NCBI RefSeq assembly: GCF_037038585.1 | Contig: NC_092522.1 | Coordinates: 49,761,661-49,825,660 of the forward strand | Reading direction: 5' to 3' | DNA: 64,000 bases | DNA from: Patagioenas fasciata | Lineage: Eukaryota > Chordata > Aves > Columbiformes > Columbidae | Notes under the pieces: model-generated | What the model was told of the DNA's origin: nothing | The model's input: the letters and a program-made list of their open reading frames with translations, nothing else | Database searches by the model: none | Position numbers and translations under genes: made by a program | In this document: piece after piece, positions 1-12,400 of the stretch | Numbering within the stretch: position 1 is the stretch's first letter | Layout of the letters: every line of letters starts with the position of its first letter

Positions 1-3000
1 CCTGGTCACCGCATCTCAGCTTTCTGTATCTCCCATCCCAGGTCATCCCTTCAGTGCCGGAGGTGGAGGAGGCACTTCAGGATGGAAGCCCAGCCCTCCC
101 GCCAAAAGGGACAGCAAAGAGCCCGACTGTGCCCCGGTCTGCTCTGGAAACAACATGACAGATGGAGCTGGCCACGACCCTTGGAGTTTTGTTGAAAGGG
201 GAAATGCCAGCACATTTTCAGCAGTTTGATTGCAGTTATCAAGACTGAACATTTCTAAGCCTCTATCTCTTGAATATTAAAATATGTGTATATATTTGCT
301 TGCATCCTGTTGACATTTGATGTCCTCCAGGACCATGAATGCCCCTTCCCTACAACCGCCACTGATGCAGAGTCCTGTTGTCTCTTGCAATGGCCCAGCA
401 TGGAAAGAAAACAGGCATCACAGAAAAACGAATTAGCTGTAGGCAGGGGCTTTTGAACTGAGGACATTTTGCAGGTAGCTGGTTGCAAGTGCTGGGGCTG
501 TTGAAGTCAAAAGCAATTTTAAATGTGGCAGAAAAAACTTGAAGCCTATGAATTTTTAAACAGTAGGGCTCTGGAGCAATCAAAAATCTTTCAGTGCACC
601 TCTTCAGTAACAACTTGTTCATGTGCCACATGTTTTTCCTCTCTCTAATTAGGTTATAATTACCCTGTTTACAATGTTGTGTGTGGTGAATGCACTTGTG
701 TGTCTTGCCCACTCTTCTCAAGTCAATGGGGCAGCTTGCATCTGGTTCTTGCCCACCTCAGGTAAGTCACTGCCCTCACCAGGGCTGGTTTGCAGCTGCT
801 CACACTGTCACAGGTGGCTCAGCTGCCTGAGCAGAGCAGGGATTTGAGCTGTATCACCTGGATGCCAGAAGGATGCTGGAGCTGCTGGGTTCTGCCTTGC
901 TTTTGCTGTCTTTTTGGTTTTTTCTTAACTGTGAAATACCTCAGTGTCATCTTCTGGCAGTGGGAAGTTCTAAAATGCATTATTTTACCCTTTTGTGGGG
1001 CAGGAACCTGGTTTGTGGGTGGCTACAGTGCTGGAGGCTGAGATGCTGCAAATGCTGGCAATCACCTCTCCCAGCCTTGGGGAAGCTGATGGCAAGTGTG
1101 GCTTCCTTTGAGCCTGTGTGTTTTGGTTGGGTGCTGGTCAAGCTGGGATGGATGTCCTAGGAGTACCTGGAGAGCCAGAGCTCCCATCCATGGTGGTCTG
1201 GGGACTGGTGGTGTTACAGAGACAGGGAGCAGCCGCAGAGGGGACAGTAGGGATGGGCGCTACTGGAAGTATGGCTGAGTGGCCACTCCAGAGTCCCTCT
1301 GTGAAGGATGTACTGGGGACACTGCTTCTGAAACACTGGGTGCAATGTGTCCTACAAAATCATTTATTTCAGCTGGAAGTTTAGGAATTTCTTCCCTAAG
1401 TATTTCTACTGCCTGGGCAAAAATGATGCCTAAAATCAGCTTCCTCAGATAAAAACATTTTTGTCATATTTGGTACATTCCTATCTGAACACTGAAAGAC
1501 AGCTGTTTGGGCTGGGTTACAGAGACAAATCTGTTTGTAACTATACTGATCTGGCATTGTTAGTCCTGGAATTAATAGCTTTTTTTATCTGTCTACATCC
1601 TATGCTCATTTTTTCCATAGTCAGAGAGTGCCAGAGGAAGCATTATAAGGGCTACATAATTAAAACCAGAAGTGCCTCCCAGTGAACTTCGCAATAAATG
1701 CTAATGGCATTTCTAGCCAAAGTAATGCCCAGGGGGACTCATTGCAAATGAACTAATAAGGCCTCAGTGCTGTTGCTTTTATGGGTTTTAACTGCAACTG
1801 TACAGCTGAAAGGAGTCAGGATTTGGATTTTGTTCTTCATGTCAGTTTAAGTCCTCTGTAACTGCGGTCACTGACTACTGGTTAAAACCTGTGAGACCAG
1901 GTTCAGAAGCCACCCCTGACTCTGTTGTTTATCACCGTGTAACTTCTATTACCATCACAGCCCAGTTTCTCCATTTACTCTTCTGGCTCTACACTAGTGA
2001 AAGTTGTTTGACTTCATGGAGCAGTGCTGAAATGAGAAAAGAGCTGGGTGCTGGTGTGAGGAAAGGGCAGTGGGAGGCTGGTAACCTTGAGGTCCCCAAT
2101 GCCCACCTCTGGGCTGACGCCAGCAGAGGGGCCAAGGGCTGGATGTGCACATCTCGAGGCTCTGCACCCGTTAGGGCAGAAGAAAAAAAAAAGAGGTTAA
2201 GAGAGACAAAAATAACATATTTAAAGAACGACCACAAAAATCCAGCGGTCTCATGATGGCTATGCTTTGCAAATACTTCTGTGCCTGATTTTCCAGGCGT
2301 GTGTGAGAAGTTTGCACAGGGAATTTTAAATGAAATGTTTTAGGGGACTTTGCTGTAACTGGTGAGGCCTCCCTGTGTCCTGGCCAGCTGAGTGCTTGCT
2401 GCAGGGCAGGGGCTGTGGCAGGAAGACAGAAAATCGGGGAGCAGATAACAGCTCAAGATGAAATGCTTTTCTGCTCTGACGGTCCTGAGGATCCCAGCAG
2501 TGGGCTGCAGGCAGGCTCTGGTGCCTGGCTTAAATGCTACTGACAGCTACATGCCTCGAATGGGAAGTGTCCCAGCACAGCACAGGGCCTTTTGCTAGTA
2601 AAATTCTGCAGTAACAAACCATGCTGCTGGGGAGCAAGCTGGCAGCCCAGGAGGGGAAACCTTCCTCTAAAAGGGAAAGCTCTGCTTGAGCAGGTTGGGC
2701 TAGAGGTGGGTGACCGAGAGCCCCACTTGCCAGCTCCTGGTTCCTCCTCCATCCGTCCACACCAACCCCTGCCTATGGCCCTGAGAACCCAAAATGGACA
2801 GCTGTTTGCCAGAAGTGACCTAGATTTGTGAATGCCTGGGCTGGGAGAGGTCTCAGGCACTGGAGCATGGATGTAGGCCCGAGTGACGTGGCTTGGTGCT
2901 TGAGCAAGATCCTGCCATGCTGGAAATGAGGGCAACAAACTCTGCTCCTGGCAGAGAGGTGCTGGACACATCTGTGATGAGGATCTGCATGGGGCTACAG

Positions 3001-6000
3001 GGTCAAAGTTGATTGATCCAAGGCACAATCAAGCTTCACTTGCTCCCAGCCAGGAGCTGTTTTGAGCCAGCTGGTGGAAAGACCATACTGGAGCATACTT
3101 CGCTCTTTGCTAAGCTTGTTCTTAGTCATCCATGCTCCTGTAATGTTACTGGTGAAATACTAGTGACAAGGACCTTCCCTGGGGCTGTTGTGGGATTTCG
3201 ACAGAATCAGTTGAGTTGATACCAAAAGTAGCGGGTTGACTCGAAGCCTGGGTCAAAGTGAGTGGTAGAGATATGGTACAACTTGACCAAAGACTGGGCA
3301 CTCAACATTTTTTGATCTGGGATGTTTTCCCCGTTCTGAAATCCTTTTAGCGGTTTCTGGAGGAAATGTAGCCAAGGGCCGCACGAAATTTAATATGCCG
3401 GGTGTGCCCCAGTGAAAGCAAGTACCTGGGTATGTTATTAAAATGTCTTGCAACTTTACATCTTCTCACTAAATAAGACACTGCATGACTTTCAGTGACA
3501 GCAAGACCATTCCCTCAGTGAGAAGAGAGACAGGACAAAACAGAAGGCAAGCAAGAAGCAGCACTCCAGTGTTGGCAGGGCAGTGGGCCAGGAAACTCTC
3601 ATCTGTTGGGATTTTTGCTGTGACTTTGGCCAGACTCAGAGGCAGCTCAGCATGTCTCAAATTGCAGGTCACGGGGTTTGCTGAACGGCTCAGAGGTGGC
3701 TGCACAACCCTGGGGAGCAGCCACCAACAGCCCAGTCCCTCCAGCAGCTCCGGTCACTGCTTACACTGCTGTCAGCCTGGTGGGAGCTCCTAGGTGCTCT
3801 AAATCACTGGCAGCAGCTTGGTTTCTCCAGGATGGAGAAGTGAAAATAAGCTGTAATAACTGGCCACAGGCATTTGCAGTATTCTCTGCTCTGGAGGAAC
3901 TGAGCTGCAGCCAAACAGGTGGAAGCCAAAGTTTTTGGTACAATGCATGGGCCAGAGCAGGCTTTCTCAAGTATAAGCTTATAGGCACACACCAGAAGTT
4001 TCCTTCTTGGAAGACGTAAGCTCTGAAAGAAATGTGGCAAGGAGAGCAGGATGTTCAGTCAACCCTTTAATAACAAACAGCTGTAATCAAGTCCGGGCTT
4101 CCTACAAGTCAAAATAAATTCTGCCACCAAGCTAACTGGAGCCAATGCTTCAGCTCACATAGCTGGGAAATGTCAGTGTGGAGAGGATCCACACAGTGAA
4201 TTTTCTCCTCCCATTTGAACTTTGTTCCTTCTTCCATCACCTTTCTTTCTTCCTCCCATCTCTACTGCAATGCTGCATACCACTGCATCTTTTCCTAGCA
4301 GCTGGCATTTTACAGCAACAAAGCAATGCTTGTAAAATACTTTTTATCTAGCCACAAGTGGGAAATTTTCAAAGGCTGCCTTCACTCTGGTTATTGGACT
4401 TCAGAGAACAAGCCCAGGGGACAAATGGCCAGCTGAACTTCAGGAGCACCAGCACCCTTGCCACTTCTGGTAAGAAGGGAAGCTAAAGCTGAGGTTAGGC
4501 CCTTGTGCACCTCTAGTTGGTCACTGAAACCCTTGAACCATCCAAAAACTGCAGAAGACTCCCTCCCCCACCATTTTCTTGTGTGTTTTTTTAATTTGTT
4601 TTGTTTTGTTTTCATTCTCTCATTTATTTTGGAGACAAGCATTATGGGAAAACTCTGGTAAACTATTTTTCGAGGGCAGTTACATGTTTTTTGACTTGTT
4701 GGTGTTGCAGTAAAATCCTGACCTGCCAAGGGCATTTAGCCCTGTATCTTGGTTCTGTACAAGGCCCAAGTTTCGCAGCCACTAGGCAGCAGAGCTGATA
4801 AATGCTGTGATGTAAAGGTTGCCTAATGGAATCTTTTGCCCCAGAAGACATTCAGAGTAAAATCCAGAGTGATGCTTAATGGAAAAATGATAAGCTTCAA
4901 AGTGATGTGTTGAGCTGAAGGTGAGTAGAGACACGTCTGCCAGGCTTCAGCCAAGCCTGGCTCAGGGTTATCAGGCAGTTGTCCACCCCAGCAGCCTGCT
5001 GCCCTGAGGGAGGTACCTTCAGTGTGCTGAACACATGCACTTGTCCTGGCAAGAAAACCAGGCTGCTGCTGAGGAGCAGGATGAGCTGTGGCAACTTCCC
5101 TTGGCATCTTCACCTTGAACATCAGGGAGGAGAACAGAAAGGAGCAATGCTCCTGGGAAGAAGATCTCAGGGGACAAAGGGTCAGCTGAAGGAAAGGGAT
5201 GAAGTTATGAGATTTGTTTTCTGAGCTCCAACAGGATGGCATAAACTTGGTCTAAGATCAGCACTCTTTGGGTGCAGTTCACTACCACTGGGGAACTGCC
5301 GGATTAAGGATGCAAACAAATCTTGTGATCATCTGCCACCGGACATTGACTCTAGAGGGTGCTGTCACAGCTCCCTCTATGAAGATGTAGATCCTCATTG
5401 TGAACTACTTGGTTAAAGTACATGCTGAGGTGTAAAGCCCTCTTGTGAAAAGGGGACAGTAAAAGACATTTTCAACAGAAACGTATACAGTGTCCTGTTG
5501 AGAAGTATCAGGTGTGCCTGGCTTACCTGCTCTGTAAAGGTTTTCACTGCCATTAACTCTTTTAACTCACAAATGTAAAGGTAGGACAGCCAAATTATGG
5601 GTTTGTTGTCACTGTAACAAGAACACGCTTATTCAAGTGGATCATGGGCAAACTCGGACAGCAAAGCTCCATCTGTTGGGGATGCTGCTGCTGAGCAATG
5701 AACAGGTCTCTGCCTGCCGGGTGCTGCTCCCATATCCACAGCCATGACCTCAAAGGCAGCTCCGTGCCACCTGAACCTGTGCAGCCATGGCTGAAGTCAC
5801 CAGTAAATAAATTGATGGCTATCCTTTCACAGGCAGCTGCAGTGAGTTTTCTACACAGTCTGTACAAGTCTCCACTCAGTCATGGGAGCCACTGACTCCA
5901 CATGCTGAGACAACACCCAGATGCTGTGGATTTGCCTTTATTAGAGAGGACATTTAAAAGCTAAGATGGAGCTTAAACAAGTCTGAAGCAAACTATGTGC

Positions 6001-6373
6001 AGGCCAGATCCTAAATATAGTTGGAATACCAACTGGCTGTCAAATGTCTCCAAACCAAATGCTTCTTCAAATGCCTTTTGTTGGTAGAAATTCAGCTCAA
6101 GTATAAAACAAATTTGAGTTGTTTTTCAAAATACATTTCTAGAATAAGTGATTGTGGGCGGGCAGAAGAAAAAACTATCCTTGTAGCTGCATGTTTGATT
6201 GTCTTATGCTTTGAGAACTTGCTGCATAAGACAAAAGGCAGAAAGTGAGACTGCCCAGCGGCCTCTGCTAGCATCTTCCTTTTCATGATGTGCTTTTAAA
6301 ACCCACATGTAACCATCCACAGCCAGAAAAACAGCGTTTGTCATTGTCAGTTCTGGTCATTTGCACCAAGTAC
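1..6373. other. intergenic stretch, no gene recognised
   Basis: I see no exon series, RNA gene or intact transposon here. Open frames are short (at most about 160 codons) and show no recognisable domain, and none can be joined by in-phase splice sites. A pyrimidine-rich AG-like site at about 30-42 is followed by an open plus-strand frame to about 220, which could be a 3' exon of a gene to the left. In human, CAPN9 lies beyond C1orf198, but the frame has no calpain EF-hand features, so I do not call it. Confidence 0.5.
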
Positions 6374-6575
6374 AGTGAGCCTACCAATGGGAAGCAGTGA
6401 ATTAATTTCTTGTTTTGCTTCGCTTGTGTGCACAGCTTTTGCTCTGTTAAACTGCCTTTACCTCAACCCACAAGTTTTTGCGCTTTACCCTTCCAAGTCT
6501 CTCCCACATCCTACCTGGGGAAAGTGAGCAGCAGCTGCATGGTGTTTAGCTGCCCACTGGGGTTAAACCACGACA
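6374..6575 (+). mobile_element. 3' part of an avian ERV LTR (degraded)
   Basis: This stretch matches the 3' third of a common avian endogenous-retrovirus LTR as I recall it: a CCAATGGGAAGCAGTGAATT block, a TTGTTTTGCTTCGCTTG block, a TTAAACTGCCTTTACCTCAA block and the terminal GGTTAAACCACGACA, with CA as the LTR end at 6574-6575. A related copy lies at 62751-63053 in the same orientation. The 5' part (U3 and promoter) is missing or too diverged to see. No primer-binding site follows, so it is a truncated or solo LTR. The start is approximate. Confidence 0.72.
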
Positions 6576-6976
6576 TGCAGTTTTCAAATTGCTCCTGCAA
6601 TATTGATCCAGATACTGATTTGGATTACCTGAAGACATTGGGAAGGCAGGTGGTGTTAGCTCTGAGTCTATTACAGTGAAGTATGAATAGATTTTAGTCT
6701 TTATAGAAGTCCCACATCCCCTCCTGTCTCCAGATGTTAGATAAAATGATAAAGCAAAGATACTTCCCCAATTAGCCTCACTTAAAAGCTTGCAAAACAG
6801 CTGCAGGGGTTGATGATTTTTTAAAATTTTCTGATCTGAGAAACTCAGTTTTTAAATTCTAGACCAGATCATACTTGGCTGCTTCTCAGGCAGATTCAAG
6901 ATGCTCAAAACAACTCAAAAGGTACTGAGGAAAGCAGAGTATAAAGGACAATACACAAAGAAACACAAAACCCTTG
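6576..6976. other. short intergenic stretch
   Basis: AT-rich sequence between the LTR fragment and the inferred C1orf198 poly(A) site. I see nothing in it. Confidence 0.4.
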
Positions 6977-6996
6977 AATGTTCTATTTAAAGTGAC

Positions 6997-7002
6997 TTTA
7001 TT
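6997..7002 (-). promoter_or_regulatory. poly(A) signal AATAAA for C1orf198
   Basis: TTTATT on the plus strand reads as AATAAA on the gene strand, about 2.4 kb past the stop codon. Cleavage would fall near 6975-6985. The resulting 3' UTR length is like that of the human gene as I recall it. Confidence 0.6.
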
Positions 7003-8638
7003 AAAACATTGTTAATATAAAATGTGACCAAGTACAATTTTTTTTTTGTAAGAATGTTTAATAAAAACATATTAAAGAAAGGAGATTTGACTCTTGTCCA
7101 AGCACAGGAAAAACCTACCAGGATAAGAAAAAAGTTCTGCAGCATGTTCTACCAGCTGGTCCCAATGTGTGTGAGGGTTGAGTTAGCCGATGGAATAGCC
7201 AGGCAGCCCAGGTTTTTCCCTAAGAAGCTTTAATGTATTTAGCAGAGGTTTAAAGTAACACTCCTTAACAGTAGGAGACTTTGCTTTCAGATCTCCCCAT
7301 ATTAAAGCAAGATTAGCACACACACCTTCATGTTGGATTCAATAACTTTTCAGCAGCTGAATGTACAAAAAATAGATTCATTGGTAACTGTAAACCCCAG
7401 GGTTAACATTTGTCAGCTTTCAAAAGAAGGTGCAAGTCAATAATAATTATACACCTAAAGAATTTATGCTAAAGTTGTTCTAAGTATATTAATGCTGGAT
7501 GCTCACAGCAAATGCTAAAAAAGGTCAGCTATGATAAAACCAGCAGTAAAGTCCAGGCTGGCAGAAACAACAAGTATTTTCTGAACTGCTGAATGCAGAG
7601 AAAATATCCACAATTACAGGAGTTTGTACATCTGAGGAAGGATGTAAAGAAGCTTTCAGAAGTCTATAAATAAGACTACACAATGACTTATACTGTATGG
7701 CAATCTTCCCCTTCAGCTAAGAAACCTTTTAAGGAAACACCAGAAAAACTGGAGGTTTTGGGCTTGGCGGTTCTACTCTTTTGCAGGGGAAGGAAGGGAA
7801 GGGGACAGCTTACAGCATTTTCCTTGATCAATACGTAACTTTTAATGCTCCATCAGCATCCTCTGCTTGTTCAGAGCGAGCAGCACACCAATTAGAGGTA
7901 AGGATTCTTCCAGGACATCTCAAAGTCTTCCTGTAACAGCTAGAAGAAAACCCTGCAGCATCCAATTCTGCACATTTAACTGCCCCTGGCACTGAACCAG
8001 ATGTCAAGTGCTAATCCACGAGAAGCCTAGCACAATCACAGTCTAGGAGATGGTGACCTTCTTATAGCTTTGGCTGGGACCCATGAGGCCCATTAGAGCC
8101 CTGTGTTTTGCCTTCTACCCCAAACAAATGCTGTGGGACTATTGCTGAGGTAAAGGGAAAGGTGAAACCTTTGGCATTGGAGTAGACCAGTCACTGGTTG
8201 TGCGTAGGGGGAATTAAGGCTTCAAGGTGAGGTAAACACAGTGAGAGTCAGTGTGTAAATCATGCTGCATTTCAGAGACGACAGATTCAAACAACAGCTA
8301 GTCTTGTTCTCTACATTTTAAACACCAAACAAAGATCATTTGAAAGCAGAGCTGGAGGCAAGGCTGCCGAGGGCCACCTGGAGTTGCCTCTCTGCACCGC
8401 AGGAACAAAGGTAACCCCAGTGCTGAATGCTGAAGAGGATGCACTCACAAGGAGGAAAAAGCACCAAAGTTGATGAGTCCTTGAGACAATAAGCTGCTTA
8501 AAAATCAAAGAAGCCTTGTACTGCTGTGACCTCCCAGAAACACAGTGGTTTCCCAACACAAAGGTAACCTACACTCCAGCAATTGCCAGTGCTGTACTCC
8601 CAGCACTTCTGCTATGAAGAGTTACGCTCTAGCAAGGA

Positions 8639-8672
8639 GCAGTGACATCGTTAGGGCAGTGACATCGTTAGG
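8639..8672. repeat. perfect 17-bp tandem duplication
   Basis: The unit GCAGTGACATCGTTAGG occurs twice in a row (8639-8655 and 8656-8672) without a mismatch, inside the inferred C1orf198 3' UTR. This looks like a recent local duplication. Confidence 0.95.
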
Positions 8673-9401
8673 CTCACGTTCCCTGAAGACAGATGTTCCC
8701 ATTCATGAGGTGTCATCCCATTCCCCTCCATCCACCCCCAAGTCTTTAAACCAAAGACCAGAAACACCCATAATTTCCCCAGGTCATTTTCCTAACACTT
8801 GTGTTATTTTAGCAGATTTGTAGGGCACTAACACAGTCCTTCATTTTGGCAATGCCTTTGCCCTCTTCAAAAGAAAAGTGTTTTTCAAATAAGTGGTACA
8901 AAAGCTACTTTCAAACTAAATTAAATATAGAAATCAACGCAATTCTTCTGTATGCTTATTTTTCACGTTTTTGCTAGTCATCTGAAGTACAGAATTATTG
9001 GCTTATTTGGAACCATTGCATGTGCAACGCTACTTCTTATAAGTCATGCTAGCAGGCTTTTGATTGCAAACAGCAATCTGGTCCTGTAGGTTCCATTTTG
9101 AGGCTACGGAGACTCTCCTTTGTTTTTCTTTAACATGTATACGGTAACTTCCCCCATTCTCTCAACACAGTAGCTACCAAAAATTTTAACAGGTATTAAA
9201 AAAAATATCCAAATGAAACCACACTTCTATCACTGTTTAAAAACCAAAAATGCATATGGTATTACAAAAGTTTATACAAAGGCAACACTTAAAGAGTTTG
9301 AAAGTTACTTCTAGAAAAAGACACAAATGCTAGTAAATTAACATACAAGAAGATATTCCACTCCTTCCCCAAAATTGGTTTGATCTATTTTGAAGTATCT
9401 T

Positions 9402-9458
9402 TTACCAGTTGTCTAGAAAATCAAAGCCGGTCTTCAAGATAACATTGCTTGTACTAGT
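9402..9458 (-). CDS. C1orf198: C1orf198 exon 4 (terminal coding exon)
   Basis: It follows the acceptor CTTTGCAG and encodes [18 protein letters not shown] and a TAA stop (residues 318-335). The last ten residues, [10 protein letters not shown], are the same as the mammalian C-terminus I recall. This short acidic and aromatic tail looks like a conserved binding motif, but no partner is known to me. Confidence 0.95.
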   Translation of the reverse strand, partial: TSTSNVILKTGFDFLDNW

Positions 9459-12400
9459 CTGCAAAGGAAAAAAAAACAAAAGAACTAAGAGGTGGTTGTT
9501 AATTCTGGTATTACAAACTCAGTACTTGACAGCCTATCTACAAAAGAGAGTCTAAAATGCTGTCTGACAATATTTCAAGTTCTTCACCTTGCTCTAGGAT
9601 ACCTAAGAACCTACACCAGAAAATGCTAGACATATAGAAAAATACTCACAATGACCAAAAAGGCAATTCCAGACAATAGCAACAACAAAAAATTCTTGTA
9701 GTGGTCTGCAGGCAAAATGTTATTTTTTTCCTCATGGAAAAACTCATAAAGATCAATTTTTAGACCAGAGTTGGAATTGCAGAGAATGACACAAGCACAG
9801 AATGTAAGCATCAGTAATTCAAGGGACTGCCTGTTGCAAGGACAGCCAGTTGTTTCCAGAAAATCAGATATTTTAAACTTTGTTGACAAGTTATTCACTA
9901 GGCTATCAAGAACATGCCGACTCCTGCAGTGCTGCACTTTCAGCCACGACATTTAAGGTGATTTTAGTGTTCAGGATGACTATTCAAGGGACACAGCTGA
10001 GTCCCTGTATTCTCTTCCTAGAACATGGCTCTCTCCCCCAGAACAGGGAAGATAATCCAGAAAGAGGAAACAGAGAAAATTCTGTCATCCTATCTATCTT
10101 CTCTGCTACTGTGTACACATTTTGACATGGGAGGATTGTTTCTCCACAGAGAGAAAAATAAGGCTTTTCAAACTATTCCACTTCGCTTGAAAACAATCAC
10201 AGAAGAATTAGAACTGTAACAAACCACTAATTTGTAGAAAAACGTGATAAAGCCTTTAACTAAAGGACCACTGTAGTCACCATTTGTAGCAAAACAGGTC
10301 AAGAAGCATTATGTCTTAGCTTCAGAAAAAAATAGCTAAGCATAGGGCTCCAAATACTGAAGTGGCTCAAGTATGGTTCTCTCGTAAGTGCTACCACTTA
10401 CTTCTCTTGCAAATATTTACCTCATTCTGCATCTTTCTGACCTTACATCACCTCATTTGGAATCTAAACAATAATTATTGGGAAAATATGGTAGAGAAAA
10501 AGGTACGCGACATGCTGAAGGTGTCCAGCAATATGTCCAGTGTATGCCAGTGATGCTACATATTTTATACAGAACTGCACAGCTCCGTTTGAAGATCCAC
10601 TCCTCTACTTCACAGTTTTCCAGTTTCAGATCCCTTCCTTTTCTTTCCCTCACCTGCTGTTCCCTTTCTTTTCTCACAGATCAGCATCTGTTTTTTAAAT
10701 AGTTTCAACTAGCTATCAAGCTGCTTAAGGTTATTTTTTGTTTTCGAGTTATTTGGTGGGGGTTTTTGTACTGAAAAAAAAGTAGAGAAGGCTAATTCTG
10801 GAAGCTCATTCTATTTCCACTTTGGACTTTAAGACAAAATACATTTGAAAGCAGCCCAGCTGCCTGGAAAGTGGCTGCTGGGCTACCACTTAAAACAGCT
10901 GAGAAACTAGTTTGCCATTCACCACTATGTTGCGCGTACCAATAAAGTATCTTAGACTCCATTTTATCTACTTTTCAAGTTAAAAAACTTTTTTTTTTTT
11001 TTTGCATCAAGTGTTTTGCTGTTTCAAGAACAAACAAAACAAAAAACAATAACAGCAAAATCCAGCTTCTTTTACTTGATTTAACAAGCTCTACCCCAAA
11101 CTGTTAGGTAGCTTGCTGTTAGCCACTGGATGCCATGTCAGTTATTTCTGGTATTTTATTTACCTGACGCCCTTATCTTATGCACTCTACTACATTTAAA
11201 AATAGTTTATTGAAACAAACAATAACAGCTAACACATCCTTTAAATTTGCAGGATAAAAATCCAGCAAGCTTAGGTATGGCCTAACGCTTTATGGAGTCG
11301 CTAATCTTCCAGATCAACCTTGTCAGATTTCAATGTGCTATACAGTTTTAAAATCTAAGGACAGCGGATATAGCAATCCTTACCTGTCCAGGCATTTGTG
11401 TATCTGTAAGTATAGTACCATCAGTATCTTCCTTGTTTGTCCTAGAAGACGACAGGTCCTGTGGTGGGTCAGGAAAAAGGAAGTCATCTAGAGAACTAGG
11501 AGGGAGTTGAGTGGGTCGAGCTTTCTCCCATTCGAGAGATACAGAAGGTAGGCTGGGGGCGGCAGACTTCTCCGGCTTAGTTACGCTGGGCTTCTCGGCT
11601 CTTGCCATCTCCTTTGGAGCAGATTCTTGTCGGTAAAAAGAGGGAAGGGGTTTCTCTCCTTTCTCCATGGACTTGATCTGGCTGGGGGTCAGGGACTGGA
11701 ACTCAGACTTGTCTCCTTCAAACTTCGAGCGCTCTGCATTTATCTTCCAGAAAGAGGACTCCTCTTCCTTTCTGGATGCTATCAACCCATCGGAGCCAGG
11801 GGTCTTATTGGCCTGAGAAGATTTAGGGACTTGGACTCCGAGTGCTGCTTTAACGGGCTGCCTCTGTTCATTTTGCAACTGAGCACCACCTTGTTCTTGT
11901 ATGGACAGAGATGCAATGCTGAACTCCATCTGACTCTGTTCAGGGTTAAAGACAAACAGTATTTCAAAGCCCTTCACAAAGACACAGTTTTGAACTTCAG
12001 ATCCTGATGCGTATAGATAACAACTCTGCCCATGGCTAGGCACTCCCAGACAGCAGATACCACAGCAAAGGTAACTTATTTTCTCCACACATGTCTATCT
12101 TTGCAGCTACATAAAAATAATATTTTTTAAAAGTCTGAACTGCAAGCAAACCTAAGAGCCCTAGACCTGCTGCAGATGAGTCAGACAAAGCAATCATGTT
12201 TGAGTTAGTGCCACACAAGAGAGCAGGGCATAGAGTGCACAGCACTAAAACACTAAAATAGCAGCACTGAAAGATCAAAACAGTTGTGGATGCATTTTAA
12301 AAAACACAGATGTTTCACACGAAAATACAAAGCAAAAAAGCTTTACAGTTTAGTTTAAAAGGCAATCTTCCATTATAGCCTTTGAAATAGCTGGACATGT

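Larger units (their letters stand above)
6977..9401 (-). other. C1orf198 3' UTR (inferred)
   Basis: Non-coding sequence from the stop codon (9402-9404) to the inferred poly(A) site. It is AT-rich with several short homopolymers. It contains a perfect 17-bp tandem duplication at 8639-8672. No conserved open frame is visible. The 3' boundary rests only on the AATAAA at 6997-7002. Confidence 0.55.

Noticed and set aside
1-250. Possible last exon of a left-hand neighbour such as CAPN9
   Set aside because: There is an acceptor-like site, but the following frame shows no EF-hand or other calpain feature, and only the edge of any such gene could be visible.
2537-3028. 163-codon minus-strand frame near the left end
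   Set aside because: Low-complexity Ser/Pro/Leu composition, no domain, overlapping frames of similar length on the same stretch, and no splice partners.
11348-12088. Single 246-codon open frame as a complete gene
   Set aside because: Only 11384-11935 matches the C1orf198 family. The ends run into intron on both sides past good splice sites.
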